DNA of 58,860 nt, taken from assembly GCA_947174505.1 (NCBI GenBank), contig CAMWJF010000022.1:1-58860 (forward strand), in the 5' to 3' direction. The first letter of the stretch is position 1, and each line of letters opens with the position of its first letter. The DNA comes from an uncultured Lachnospiraceae bacterium. Lineage in GTDB: Bacteria; Bacillota; Clostridia; Lachnospirales; Lachnospiraceae. Both the position numbers and the translations under genes were made by a program. The notes below the pieces were generated by a model that saw only the letters and a list, made by a program, of their open reading frames with translations, searched no databases and had not been told where the DNA came from. This document shows positions 25,571 through 34,697 of this stretch, piece after piece.

Positions 25571-26932
25571 TTAGAGATCCGAAATCTGTACCAGTTTCAG
25601 GTTCGGTTTGACCTTGGCCTCCAGATTCAGTTTCTCGTCAAACCGGAATGCCGTATACATATAGATATAATCCGCACTGATCTTCGCCTTTTTTGCGTAG
25701 AGCAGCAGATTCTCGTAATCCTCGTAAGTCATGGGCTTCTCCCAGTTGCACAGCCCGATCAGCGTACGCCCTTCCTCGTCCTGCGCAATGATGTCAAGCG
25801 AACCCACCTTGCCAATCCACTCGCCGATGGCGCCGCAGTTGATCGGAAGCCTGTGCCGGTCACCCAGCCTTGCCAGATGCTGTCTGCACACCTGCTTGAA
25901 ATAGCCGGACACATAACGCCGGAAATCCCGCATGATATAGTGATTGTAAAATTCTCCCACCGAAAGCATATGCAGATCGCTCAGATGGGGATACATATAA
26001 GTATAATAAAAATCCACGAAAGGATGGCTGATCCTGTAGATTCCCTTCTGCACGTTCTCCCTGCCCGCCGTGTCGTAGGAAAATACCTTCTCTACCAGTT
26101 CCAGCTCAATCAGGTTTTTCAGGTACACACTGATCTTCGCACGGGAAAACTCCGTGTGCTGGTGAAGGTCGTTTAATTTATAGTTCCCGGCCGCAATGGA
26201 GGCCATAATGGTGTTATAAACCCCCGGCTCCCTGAGCTGCTCCGTGAGAATGCGCTCCCCCTCCTCGAAAAGAAAGCTGTTGCAGTCAAGAATGTTACGG
26301 CAGATGTTCTGCTGGATCGTGAGCCTGTCGTCAAACTGGTTCCACAGGCCAGGAATTCCCCCTAAAATAGCGTAGGCCTCCACACACTCCTCAATACGGA
26401 AATTCGGGAACCGTTCCACCAGATCCGCAAAAGGCATCTCCTTGATCTTAAGCAGGCCGGAAAGCTCGTAAGCCGCCTCGCCGATTCTGGTAATCATACT
26501 GTTTTCGATCCACCCGATGGAAGAACTCACCAGAATGACCATCACATCGTCCCGGTTCCACTGGCTGTGCACGAAGGCCACCAGCTCCTTCATAAAGGTA
26601 TCGCTGGCACGCACAATATTCTGGAATTCGTCGATTACTAACACCTTTTTCCCGGTAACACGATGGGCTATCTTTTCAAAAATCTCCTGAAAGGCCGGGA
26701 ACTTTTCTACCACATAACCGTCATGGGTAAGCTGTCTGCCCCACTGGTATGCCTGTTCTCTCTCCGAACAGGCACTGGCAAGATAGTAGTGCCCCGGACG
26801 GTCTTTCATAAATTCCTTTACGAGGGCGGTCTTTCCGATATGTCTCTGCCCATAAACAATCACAATCTGACTGCCGTCCCTGTCATAATAATTATTCAGA
26901 TAACCAAGTTCTGTCGTTCTGCCCAGTAACAT
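25571..26932 (-). CDS. AAA-type ATPase with DUF234-like C terminus
   Basis: 453 residues. The P-loop GQRHIGKT (about 29-36), Walker B KVLVIDEFQNI, and a winged-helix portion (KLNDLHQHTEFSRAKISVYL) lead into a DUF234-type nuclease-like C terminus with DIIAQDEEGRTLIGLCNW. This is the archaeal-type ATPase/DUF234 family, abundant in gut anaerobes, with unknown biochemical role; some are thought to act in defence or DNA metabolism. It lies 14 bases after the EAL protein gene and 36 bases before topB, so it is in the same operon. Confidence 0.85.
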   Translation of the reverse strand: MLLGRTTELGYLNNYYDRDGSQIVIVYGQRHIGKTALVKEFMKDRPGHYYLASACSEREQAYQWGRQLTHDGYVVEKFPAFQEIFEKIAHRVTGKKVLVIDEFQNIVRASDTFMKELVAFVHSQWNRDDVMVILVSSSIGWIENSMITRIGEAAYELSGLLKIKEMPFADLVERFPNFRIEECVEAYAILGGIPGLWNQFDDRLTIQQNICRNILDCNSFLFEEGERILTEQLREPGVYNTIMASIAAGNYKLNDLHQHTEFSRAKISVYLKNLIELELVEKVFSYDTAGRENVQKGIYRISHPFVDFYYTYMYPHLSDLHMLSVGEFYNHYIMRDFRRYVSGYFKQVCRQHLARLGDRHRLPINCGAIGEWIGKVGSLDIIAQDEEGRTLIGLCNWEKPMTYEDYENLLLYAKKAKISADYIYMYTAFRFDEKLNLEAKVKPNLKLVQISDL

Positions 26933-26945
26933 CGTTTTTCCTGCC

Positions 26946-28694
26946 TTATCCTACCTTCGCCGTCAATTTCTCCAGTATATCGGCAATGCCCCCGGACGGC
27001 ATCGGTCTGCCCATATAATATCCCTGAATCATATCGCATCCCAGCTCTTTCAGATACTGGAACTGCTCCCTGGTCTCCACACCTTCCGCAACCGTCTCGT
27101 ATCCCAGACGTTTCACCATGTAAATAATGGATTCCGTGATAATCTTTGTGTTTTTGTCCGTAAGAAGCGTATCCACAAAGGTTTTATCTATTTTCAGCGT
27201 ATCGATCGGCAGTCCCTTTAAATAGGACAGGGAAGAAAAACCCGTGCCGAAATCGTCCAGCGAAATTCTGACCCCTGCCTGTTTCAATACGCTTAACTGT
27301 TCACTTATATAGTCAAAATCCTCTATCAGAATGGTTTCCGTCACTTCGACCTCTATCTCGCCCGGAGAAACATCATACTTCTCCAGAATCCGCATCAGAC
27401 AGTCTATAAATCCCCGCTTCTTGCACTGTACCGCCGAAACATTCAGGGATAAAACCAGCGGATAATGATATTTGTCACGCCACTGCGCGTAAATCTGTAC
27501 GCTTTTTTCTATCACCCAGTTTCCTATCGGCACAATGGTTCCGTTCCTTTCCGCAATCGGAATAAAAACGGCGGGACTTATCATATCCCCCTTATTGTCC
27601 CTCCAGCGGATCAGCGCCTCCACGCCACGAAGCTTTCCGTTTTCCGCATAATACTGGGGCTGGAAGTACATCGTAAAATTCTGCTCGAACACAACCTCTT
27701 TCAGCTTGTTCTGGATGGTCACCGTCTGTAAAAACTCCTCCAGAATAGCGCCGTCAAAATACTGGATTTTGTCCTTTCCACGGCTCTTTGCCTTAAACAT
27801 GACGATCTCCGCGCAGTTAATCAGCTCCAGCGTCCCCAGCGCCGCCTCCGGATATTCGGAAACGCCCACGCTCACCGTCATGGTGACCTCCTGTCCGTCC
27901 GTCAATTTAAACGGTTTTTTCAGCCGCTCCCTGATCACCCGGTAAATTGTATCCACACTTCTGGCGCCACATGGGTCATAGATTGCGATGCAGTAGATAT
28001 CCGTACTAAAATGGGAAATCACCACATTGCTGCTCATCAGGCCGACAAGATACTGGCCGAAAAGCTGCACCAGCTCATCCCCCGCAATGATGCCCATACC
28101 GTCATTGACTCTGCGGAAGTCGTCAAAGTCCATGAACATCACCGCGACATTTTTCCCTTCCTTTTCCGCACGGCGTAAAAACTCCCCCAAAAGCCTCACA
28201 AAATAATTGCGGTTATAAAGCCCCGTCAGCATATCGTAATATGCCATGTAAGTAAGCTCATCCTTCTGGGCGGTTAATTTGGTCACGTCCTTAAACCGTA
28301 TGATTTTATCCGTGGGTTTCCCGTCGGAATCATAAACAACGTTTACCTCCACCTCGATGCAGAGACGGCTCTCCTTCAGCTTAATTTCAAAGCTCTCCCT
28401 GTCTCTCCCGTTCTTTTCAATAAACAGCCCTTCCCTGAGTGGTATTTCGTACTGTTCTTCCACCCTGTCATAGAGCTTCGACAGATCTTCCATATTAGAA
28501 ATGGAAAAATCAAAGAAGTGATCCCAGTTGGCCATGGTCTCAAACCGGTCTTCCAAATAATTATAATAGATAAATGCACTGCTTGACGTCTCGCACAAAA
28601 GGCGGAGCATTTTCTCATCCTGACGGAGCCTTTCATTCTCCTGTGCAAGCTGTTGTGTCCCGTTTCCCTTCACATTGATCTCTGTACTTATCAC
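26946..28694 (-). CDS. PAS-GGDEF(degenerate)-EAL protein, likely c-di-GMP phosphodiesterase
   Basis: About 582 residues; a PAS domain (about 25-140) is followed by a GGDEF domain whose catalytic GGDEF is replaced by HFSTDIYCIAI, so cyclase activity is unlikely. The EAL domain (about 320-575) keeps the metal and catalytic residues (GVEALIRW, EVTETILIEDFD, SLDDFGTGFSSLSYLKG, VAEGVETREQ) and should hydrolyse c-di-GMP. The start at 28694 would be GTG with no clear ribosome site; the true start may lie elsewhere within the first residues. It faces a diguanylate cyclase gene across topB in the same transcript direction. Confidence 0.88.
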   Translation of the reverse strand: MISTEINVKGNGTQQLAQENERLRQDEKMLRLLCETSSSAFIYYNYLEDRFETMANWDHFFDFSISNMEDLSKLYDRVEEQYEIPLREGLFIEKNGRDRESFEIKLKESRLCIEVEVNVVYDSDGKPTDKIIRFKDVTKLTAQKDELTYMAYYDMLTGLYNRNYFVRLLGEFLRRAEKEGKNVAVMFMDFDDFRRVNDGMGIIAGDELVQLFGQYLVGLMSSNVVISHFSTDIYCIAIYDPCGARSVDTIYRVIRERLKKPFKLTDGQEVTMTVSVGVSEYPEAALGTLELINCAEIVMFKAKSRGKDKIQYFDGAILEEFLQTVTIQNKLKEVVFEQNFTMYFQPQYYAENGKLRGVEALIRWRDNKGDMISPAVFIPIAERNGTIVPIGNWVIEKSVQIYAQWRDKYHYPLVLSLNVSAVQCKKRGFIDCLMRILEKYDVSPGEIEVEVTETILIEDFDYISEQLSVLKQAGVRISLDDFGTGFSSLSYLKGLPIDTLKIDKTFVDTLLTDKNTKIITESIIYMVKRLGYETVAEGVETREQFQYLKELGCDMIQGYYMGRPMPSGGIADILEKLTAKVG

Positions 28695-28775
28695 TTTATA
28701 TGCGCGCCATTCTCCCCAGACGGCGCCCCTCCCCCCATATTAATCATCTGTGTTTACAGTTCCCTTATATCTCCT

Positions 28776-29861
28776 TTACTTTTTCGTTATATACCCTTTC
28801 GCCTTTAAAGTCTCCGCACAAAGTACGGCTCCCCCAGCCGCTCCGCGCACGGTATTATGGGAAAGACCCACGAATTTCCAGTCATAAACGCTGTCCTCAC
28901 GGATACGTCCCACGCTGATTCCCATACCGTTTTCATAATCCACATCCAGCTTCACCTGTGGACGGTTATCCTCCTCCATCACCTGAATGAACTGTTTCGG
29001 TGCGCTGGGAAGCTCCAGTTCCTGCGGCAGCCCCTTAAACTGCAGCAGTTTCTCCACAAGCTGCTCTTTGGTAGGTTTCTTTCTGAACTTTACGAACACG
29101 GCAGCCGTATGGCCGTTTAAAACAGGCACCCGGATACACTGGCAGGTGATCACCGGACTCTCGGCGGGAACAATCTCGCCGTCCACGATCTTCCCCCAGA
29201 TCCGAAGCGGCTCCTTCTCGCTCTTCTCCTCCTCGCCGCCAATGTAGGGAATCACATTCTCCACCATCTCCGGCCAGTCCTGAAAGGTCTTGCCCGCGCC
29301 GGAAATTGCCTGATAAGTGGTGGCCACCACCTCGTAAGGCTCAAACTCCTTCCATGCGGTGAGAACCGGCGCATAACTCTGGATCGAACAGTTCGGTTTC
29401 ACGGCGATAAAGCCGCGCTTTGTGCCAAGCCTCTTTTTCTGTGACTCGATCACATCGAAATGCTCCGGATTGATCTCCGGCACCACCATGGGCACGTCCG
29501 GCGTCCAGCGGTGGGCGCTGTTGTTGGAAACCACAGGCGTCTCCGTCTTCGCGTACTCCTCCTCGATCTTCCTGATCTCGTCCTTAGTCATATCCACAGC
29601 GGAAAAAACGAAATCCACCTCAGCCGCCACTTCCGCGACCTCATTCACGTTCTTAACCACAATCTTCTTTACCGCTTCCGGCATAGGCGTATCCATCTTC
29701 CATCTCCCACCGACTGCCTCCTCATAGGACTTGCCCGCGGACCGGGGGCTCGCCGCAATCGTGGTCACCTCAAACCAGGGATGGTTCTCCAGAAGGGCGA
29801 TGAAACGCTGCCCCACCATGCCTGTGCCGCCCAAAATTCCTACCTTCAATTTCTCGCTCAT
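28776..29861 (-). CDS. asd: Aspartate-semialdehyde dehydrogenase
   Basis: 361 residues. The NADP-binding glycine motif GILGGTGMVGQRFIALL at the N terminus, the catalytic Cys in VKPNCSIQSY (about residue 153), and C-terminal LSHNTVRGAAGGAVL identify the enzyme that reduces aspartyl phosphate to aspartate semialdehyde, the branch point to lysine, diaminopimelate, methionine and threonine. The length and sequence fit the fungal/archaeal-type Asd subgroup. Its ribosome site (GGAGGAG) lies in the last codons of argH, so the two are coupled. Confidence 0.96.
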   Translation of the reverse strand: MSEKLKVGILGGTGMVGQRFIALLENHPWFEVTTIAASPRSAGKSYEEAVGGRWKMDTPMPEAVKKIVVKNVNEVAEVAAEVDFVFSAVDMTKDEIRKIEEEYAKTETPVVSNNSAHRWTPDVPMVVPEINPEHFDVIESQKKRLGTKRGFIAVKPNCSIQSYAPVLTAWKEFEPYEVVATTYQAISGAGKTFQDWPEMVENVIPYIGGEEEKSEKEPLRIWGKIVDGEIVPAESPVITCQCIRVPVLNGHTAAVFVKFRKKPTKEQLVEKLLQFKGLPQELELPSAPKQFIQVMEEDNRPQVKLDVDYENGMGISVGRIREDSVYDWKFVGLSHNTVRGAAGGAVLCAETLKAKGYITKK

Positions 29862-29867
29862 AACAGC

Positions 29868-31316
29868 TTACTCCTCCTCCGTTTCCTTTATCTCTATTTC
29901 TCCAAGCCGACCGCCGAACATGCTGTCCTCATCCTGCCAGTCCTTCGTCAGATATTCCTTTTGCACCCGTATCACTTCCCGCATAGCCTCCGGCCCCGGC
30001 CCGCCGATGGTCAGCCGCTTTTCCACGCATGTCTTTAAGCTGATGGCCTGATAAATATCCTCCTCAAAGACAGGGCTGATTTCCCTCAATTCCTCGATGG
30101 AAAGCTCGTCGATACTGCAGTTTTTCTCAATGCAGTAAAGCACCAGCCTGCCGATAATACCGTGGGCATCACGGAAGGGCACACCCTTCCCCACCAGATA
30201 GTCCGCCGCGTCCGTGGCATTGGTAAAGCCCATGGCTGCGCTCTTTTCCATCACATCCTTATTAAATTTCATCGTGCGCATCATGCCCTCGAACAGTGCC
30301 AGACACCCCTTCACCGTATCGATGGCATCAAAGGTCAGCTCCTTGTCCTCCTGCATATCTTTATTGTAAGCCAAGGGAATCCCCTTCATGGTCGTCAGGA
30401 TGGAAATCAGCGCCCCGTAAACACGCCCTGTCTTGCCCCGCACCAGTTCCGCTATGTCCGGATTTTTCTTCTGGGGCATAATGCTGCTGCCCGTGGAGTA
30501 GGCATCGTCGATCTCCACAAAGCGGTATTCGTTGGAATTCCATATAATGATCTCCTCGCAGAAACGGCTCAGATGCATCATAATCGTGGAGAGCGCCGAC
30601 AAAAACTCAATCAGATAGTCCCTGTCTGAAACCGAATCCATGCTGTTTAACGTCGGCCCCTCAAACCCGAGAAGAGACGCTGTATAGGTTCTGTCCAGCG
30701 GATAAGTCGTCCCCGCTAACGCCCCTGCTCCCAGCGGACAGTAATTCATGCGGTAAAAAATATCCTTCAGCCGGGATCTGTCCCTTTTAAACATTTCAAA
30801 ATAAGCGCCGACATGATGTGCAAGCGTCACCGGCTGCGCCTTCTGCAGATGGGTAAAGCCCGGCATATATGTCTGCGTGTGCTCCTCCATAATCGCCAGA
30901 AGCGTCTGTAAAAGCTCCTTCAATAACGTATCTGTGTTCAGCACCTCAAGCCTTGTATACAGCCGCATATCGAGCGCCACCTGATCGTTCCGGCTCCTGC
31001 CCGTGTGCAGCTTTTTCCCCACATCACCAATCCGTCCGATCAGATTAGCCTCCACAAAGCTATGGATATCCTCATACTCCTCCGTGATGGCAAGCTTTCC
31101 ATCCTCCACATCCTGCCTGATCCCGGTAAGCCCTTTTAAAATTTCGTCCTTCTCCTCTTTCGTCAGAATTCCCTGCTTGGCAAGCATGATCGTATGTACA
31201 ATACTGCCCTCAATATCCTGTTTCAAGAATTTCTGGTCAAAGGAAATTGACGCGTTAAAATTATATACAAGCTGGTCCGTCTCTTTCGTGAAACGGCCGC
31301 CCCACAACTGCGCCAT
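29868..31316 (-). CDS. argH: Argininosuccinate lyase
   Basis: 482 residues from the ATG at 31316 (GGAGG ribosome site). The fumarase/aspartase signature GSSIMPQKKNPD is present, as are KLHTGRSRNDQVALDMRLY and TGFTHLQKAQPVTLAHH. It splits argininosuccinate into arginine and fumarate, the final step of arginine synthesis. No other arg genes are adjacent; it is instead transcribed with asd from a promoter at 31354-31382, which diverges from the ABC transporter promoter. Confidence 0.97.
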   Translation of the reverse strand: MAQLWGGRFTKETDQLVYNFNASISFDQKFLKQDIEGSIVHTIMLAKQGILTKEEKDEILKGLTGIRQDVEDGKLAITEEYEDIHSFVEANLIGRIGDVGKKLHTGRSRNDQVALDMRLYTRLEVLNTDTLLKELLQTLLAIMEEHTQTYMPGFTHLQKAQPVTLAHHVGAYFEMFKRDRSRLKDIFYRMNYCPLGAGALAGTTYPLDRTYTASLLGFEGPTLNSMDSVSDRDYLIEFLSALSTIMMHLSRFCEEIIIWNSNEYRFVEIDDAYSTGSSIMPQKKNPDIAELVRGKTGRVYGALISILTTMKGIPLAYNKDMQEDKELTFDAIDTVKGCLALFEGMMRTMKFNKDVMEKSAAMGFTNATDAADYLVGKGVPFRDAHGIIGRLVLYCIEKNCSIDELSIEELREISPVFEEDIYQAISLKTCVEKRLTIGGPGPEAMREVIRVQKEYLTKDWQDEDSMFGGRLGEIEIKETEEE

Positions 31317-31353
31317 GCCCAAAACCTCCATAATATAATTAAATCTAAATTTG

Positions 31354-31382
31354 ATGATACCATAAATTGGTTTTCTTTTCAA
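31354..31382 (-). promoter_or_regulatory. Sigma-A promoter for argH-asd
   Basis: Minus strand: TTGAAA (31377-31382), 17-base spacer ending TGG, TATCAT (31354-31359). It lies about 40 bases before the argH start. Confidence 0.75.
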
Positions 31383-31417
31383 TCAGAACACATATTTTCT
31401 TAGCCGACATAAAATAA

Positions 31418-31482
31418 TGTTATACTCGTAGTGAACGACCCGTCAGATTTCTGTTCCCGAAAAATATGATGTCGTTAACTAC
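31418..31482 (+). promoter_or_regulatory. Extended -10 promoter and inverted repeat before the ABC transporter genes
   Basis: TGTTATACT at 31418-31426 is an extended -10; no good -35 is visible. GTAGTGAACGAC (31428-31439) and GTCGTTAACTAC (31471-31482) form a 12-bp inverted repeat with one mismatch. The right arm abuts the AAGGAGG ribosome site. Because transcription should start near 31433, the left arm is only partly transcribed, so a protein-binding site is as likely as an RNA hairpin. Confidence 0.5.
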
Positions 31483-31499
31483 ATAAGGAGGCATTTTCT

Positions 31500-32288
31500 A
31501 TGCAGCCAATACTTTCCCTGCGGGATGTTTCCTACTCCTATCACAACCTGAAGGGAGAAACCCCCGCACTTTCGCACATCAATCTGCAGATTTCCGAGGG
31601 GAGCTTCGTCGCCGTCGTAGGCCCGAGCGGCTGCGGCAAATCCACTCTTTTGTCCATCATTGCGGGACTGCTTGCCCCGGAGGAAGGCGAGGTTCTCTAC
31701 CGGGGGCTGTCCTCCAGAGACTACTGCCCGGACTCCGCCCTAAAAATAGGCTATATGCTGCAAAGAGACCATCTCTTTGAATGGCGCACGGTCTATCAGA
31801 ATGTCATTCTGGGTCTGGAGCTCACCCACAGTCTCACTGAAGAAAACACGGACTATATCCTGAAACTTCTGGAAGATTACGGTCTTTATGGATTTAAGGA
31901 CAAAAAGCCCTCCGAGCTTTCCGGGGGCATGCGCCAACGGGCCGCCCTGATCCGCACCATGGCTGTCCATCCGGATCTCCTTCTTCTTGACGAACCTTTC
32001 AGCGCCCTGGATTTCCAGACCAGACTCTCCGTCTCCGCGGACATTGCCAATATCATCCGCCAAACGGGAAAGACCGCGCTGCTGATCACCCACGACCTCT
32101 CCGAAGCCATCACGCTGGCTGACCGGGTGATCGTCCTCTCCAGACGCCCCGCCGGGGTAAAACGCGAGATGTCAATCCACTATGAAATCGGCCGGGAAGA
32201 CCCCCTGGCTGTCCGCGGCACTGCCGCCTATCAGACATACTTTAATCAATTATGGGAGGTATTAACCGATGACAAGACAACCGCATAA
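31500..32288 (+). CDS. ABC transporter ATP-binding protein (nitrate/sulfonate/taurine type)
   Basis: 262 residues. Walker A GPSGCGKS, signature LSGGMRQRAALIRT, Walker B LLLLDEPFSALD, and the H-loop LLITHDLSEAI are intact. The family (SsuB/TauB/ThiZ-like) drives uptake of sulfonates, taurine, nitrate or thiamine precursors; the actual substrate cannot be told because no substrate-binding protein gene is adjacent. It overlaps the permease gene by about 20 bases. An AAGGAGG ribosome site precedes it. Confidence 0.9.
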   Translation: MQPILSLRDVSYSYHNLKGETPALSHINLQISEGSFVAVVGPSGCGKSTLLSIIAGLLAPEEGEVLYRGLSSRDYCPDSALKIGYMLQRDHLFEWRTVYQNVILGLELTHSLTEENTDYILKLLEDYGLYGFKDKKPSELSGGMRQRAALIRTMAVHPDLLLLDEPFSALDFQTRLSVSADIANIIRQTGKTALLITHDLSEAITLADRVIVLSRRPAGVKREMSIHYEIGREDPLAVRGTAAYQTYFNQLWEVLTDDKTTA

Positions 32289-33090
32289 GACGCCGCCGCC
32301 CGTCTCAGCACAGCAGGAAAATTTCCTGCGCGCCCACCACCGGCACCACCACCGGATCACCCTTGGAAGATTTTTCCTTCTCCTCCTCTTTCTGGGATTA
32401 TGGGAGACAGCCGCTGCACTCGGCTGGATAGACAGCTTCTTTTTCAGCAGTCCCTCCGGCATTTTGCAGTATCTCGGCCAAATGATTGTGGATCATTCCT
32501 TCTTCGCCCATACCGGCGTCACCCTGTTTGAAACAATCGCAAGTTTCTTTCTGGTCACGGTCTTAAGTCTCCTCGCTGCCACCCTGCTCTGGTATCAGAA
32601 CAGCCTCTCCGAAATTCTGGAACCCTACCTCGTCGTTCTGAACGCCCTGCCCAAATCCGCACTTGCGCCACTGCTCATCGTATGGCTGGGCACCGGGACT
32701 AACACCATCATCGTGGCGGGCCTCTCCGTGGCGATCTTCGGTTCCATCATCAGTCTCTACACCGGTTTCTGTCAGGTAGACCCGGAAATGTGCAAGCTGA
32801 TCTACACGCTGGGCGGCAGCCGCAAGGATGCCCTCACCAAGGTGATCCTGCCAAGCTCCGTGCCGCTCATTTTAAGCAGCATGAAAGTCAATATCGGCCT
32901 TTCTCTTGTAGGCGTTATCATCGGGGAATTCCTAGCCGCGAGACGGGGTCTGGGATATCTGATTATCTACGGCTCGCAGGTGTTCCAGCTTAACATGGTG
33001 ATTACCTCCATTATTATTTTGTGCGCCATCGCCATGGTGTTTTATAAGCTGATCCAGAGTGCGGAGCATTATTATAAGAAGAAATACTAG
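32269..33090 (+). CDS. ABC transporter permease (SsuC/TauC type) with His-rich N terminus
   Basis: 273 residues, six membrane segments, with the loop GSRKDALTKVILPSSVPLIL characteristic of the taurine/nitrate permease group. The cytoplasmic N terminus is odd: about 25 residues beginning MTRQPHKTPPPV and including RAHHRHHHRIT, a histidine-rich run that could bind metal. It overlaps the ATPase gene and is followed by a strong terminator. Partner binding protein absent from the window. Confidence 0.88.
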   Translation: MTRQPHKTPPPVSAQQENFLRAHHRHHHRITLGRFFLLLLFLGLWETAAALGWIDSFFFSSPSGILQYLGQMIVDHSFFAHTGVTLFETIASFFLVTVLSLLAATLLWYQNSLSEILEPYLVVLNALPKSALAPLLIVWLGTGTNTIIVAGLSVAIFGSIISLYTGFCQVDPEMCKLIYTLGGSRKDALTKVILPSSVPLILSSMKVNIGLSLVGVIIGEFLAARRGLGYLIIYGSQVFQLNMVITSIIILCAIAMVFYKLIQSAEHYYKKKY

Positions 33091-33111
33091 CTTTCGATAT
33101 GCCAAAGGAAA

Positions 33112-33147
33112 GGACCGGCCATTACGGCCGGTCCCTGATCGCTTTTT
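33112..33147. terminator. Terminator between the permease and radical SAM genes
   Basis: Perfect 9-bp stem GGACCGGCC / GGCCGGTCC with a 5-nt loop, followed by CTGATCGCTTTTT on the plus strand. It ends the ABC transporter operon and may also serve the convergent minus-strand genes. Confidence 0.75.
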
Positions 33148-33169
33148 CATGCCACTCCATAATATTACA

Positions 33170-34045
33170 TTATAAATCCCAAAGACTCATCTGCCACCCC
33201 GCGCCCTTCTCCTCAAAGGTCTGCAAATACCGGAAGATCTGCTCATTGTCATGGACGATTCCGTTCTCACCGCATTTCTGATGAAACAGCTTCATCAGCT
33301 TCCTGCTGTCCGGGCTTTCGATCTCATACCGGTTTCCGTAGGTCCGTATATACTTTTCCTTCAATCCGGGAAACAGACCGTCTAACTGTTTATAGAAGTA
33401 TTCCCGGTTCCCCTCCCGCAGCGTCAGCCCCATACCAAAGTTGATGACGCCGTAAACCTCCGCTTCCGCGCACAACTCCAGAATACCAGAAAGATTCTCC
33501 TGCGTATCGTTGATAAAAGGCAGAATCGGAGAAAGCCACACAACGGTAGGGATTCCCGCGTCCCGCAGCTTCTTCAGCGCCGCAAACCGCTCCCCCGTCG
33601 TGCTTACATGCGGCTCGATTTTTCTGCACAGCCCCTCATCATAAGTGGTCAGTGTCATCTGCACCACACATTTCGTCTTTTCGTTGATTTTCCGCAAAAG
33701 ATCCAGATCCCGCAAAACACGGTCTGACTTTGTGATCACCGTAAAACCGAAACCGTACTCATAAATCAAGGACAGCGCCTTCCTGACATTTTGAAGTTCC
33801 AGCTCCAGCGGAATATACGGGTCCGTCATGGAACCCGTGCCGATCATGCATTTCTGCCTTTTATGCTTCAGGGCATGTTCCAGAAGATCGACGGCATTCT
33901 CCTTTACTTCAATATCCTCAAAGGCGTGCTCCATATGGTAGCATCTGCTTCTGGAATCGCAGTAGATGCACCCGTGGGAACAGCCCCGGTACAGGTTCAT
34001 GCCGTTTTTGGGGGATAAGATCCCCTTCGCCGTCACAAAGTGCAT
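33170..34045 (-). CDS. SPL-family radical SAM protein
   Basis: About 291 residues from the ATG at 34045 (GAGGG upstream); a GTG at 34060 overlapping the previous stop is possible. The radical SAM motif CSHGCIYCDSR (Cx3Cx2C) sits near the N terminus, after KGILSPKNGMNLYRG. The remainder is a TIM-barrel-like domain (CMIGTGSMTDPYIPLE, FTVITKSDRVLRDLDLL). This is the spore photoproduct lyase-like (SPL/Rv2578c) group, most members of which are not shown to repair DNA. It follows the ClbS/DfsB-like gene with near overlap, suggesting a shared stress role. Confidence 0.85.
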   Translation of the reverse strand: MHFVTAKGILSPKNGMNLYRGCSHGCIYCDSRSRCYHMEHAFEDIEVKENAVDLLEHALKHKRQKCMIGTGSMTDPYIPLELELQNVRKALSLIYEYGFGFTVITKSDRVLRDLDLLRKINEKTKCVVQMTLTTYDEGLCRKIEPHVSTTGERFAALKKLRDAGIPTVVWLSPILPFINDTQENLSGILELCAEAEVYGVINFGMGLTLREGNREYFYKQLDGLFPGLKEKYIRTYGNRYEIESPDSRKLMKLFHQKCGENGIVHDNEQIFRYLQTFEEKGAGWQMSLWDL

Positions 34046-34056
34046 CTGTCCGTCCC

Positions 34057-34596
34057 TCACTTTCCGGCACAGATTTTCTTATGTGCCTTCAGTTTCTTCA
34101 TGGCCCAGTCATAGTGGCTCGAGGTATTGCTGACAAAATAAGAGCCGAGCGTGCTTCCCCCTACCCACGGAAAGACGCCTTTGGAAAACAGCTCTTCGTT
34201 GGAAAAGGTCTCCGCAAGCGCCATCACCTCGTCATGGGATTTTTGAAGCATGCTTTTCGCCTCGTCCAGCGCTGTGTCCTGATGCTTTTTCCAGAACGTC
34301 ACATTCATGTCGCCGTAGGTTTTCCAGTTATAGGGCTTCGGAATAAAAGGCCAGTTGTCACCCCTCTGATTGGCATGTACCCAGGTCAGCAGGAGCTGGT
34401 GCCACTCATAGAGATGCACCAGAACATCCCGGAGATTTTTGTCCCTTTTCCAGTGCGCCTCCTTCTTCGCGCTGCCGGAAAAGTCAAAGGGCGAATTCAG
34501 CTCCGTTTCCGTCAGCCCTGCAATCATCTCATTCAGTTTCTCATAGTTTTCCGCTGCTGCGGTTAATAAATCCGCTTTTGTCGTAGGTCTTCCCAT
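34057..34596 (-). CDS. ClbS/DfsB-like four-helix bundle protein
   Basis: 179 residues from the ATG at 34596 (GGAGAAAAAC upstream); a longer frame reads into a repeat element. The sequence GRPTTKADLLTAAAENYEKL, HLYEWHQLLLTWVHANQR and the final SSHYDWAMKKLKAHKKI match the DinB-like ClbS/DfsB family. ClbS in Escherichia coli protects against colibactin, but most relatives are untested, so a detoxification role is only inferred. Its promoter region carries the repeat family 3 copy B and an operator-like site shared with the WYL regulator gene just upstream. Confidence 0.88.
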   Translation of the reverse strand: MGRPTTKADLLTAAAENYEKLNEMIAGLTETELNSPFDFSGSAKKEAHWKRDKNLRDVLVHLYEWHQLLLTWVHANQRGDNWPFIPKPYNWKTYGDMNVTFWKKHQDTALDEAKSMLQKSHDEVMALAETFSNEELFSKGVFPWVGGSTLGSYFVSNTSSHYDWAMKKLKAHKKICAGK

Positions 34597-34605
34597 GTTT
34601 TTCTC

Positions 34606-34697
34606 CATTTCTGCGCTGCTTTCTGCGCATAAACGAGTTTGTGGCAAGCAACGCGCAGACACAAATCTCGCGATTGAAAATTTTCATTTTCAATCTT
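34606..34697 (-). repeat. 92-bp repeat family 3, copy B
   Basis: Reverse-strand copy of 8565-8656: 92 bp with five substitutions and no gaps. On the minus strand it ends ten bases before the ClbS/DfsB-like start codon. Both copies precede a gene in the direction of transcription and keep an open frame starting after a purine-rich GGAAGG or GGAGG, although four of the five changes alter the translated residue. Confidence 0.8.

Noticed and set aside
23501..28694. Integrated conjugative element, suggested by topB and an ATPase
   Set aside because: No relaxase, VirB4/VirD4, integrase or attachment-site repeats are visible, and flanking genes are chromosomal metabolism and signalling.
31428..31482. 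Riboswitch before the ABC transporter genes
   Set aside because: The left arm lies at or before the expected transcription start, and the region matches no riboswitch consensus I know. Described only as an inverted repeat.
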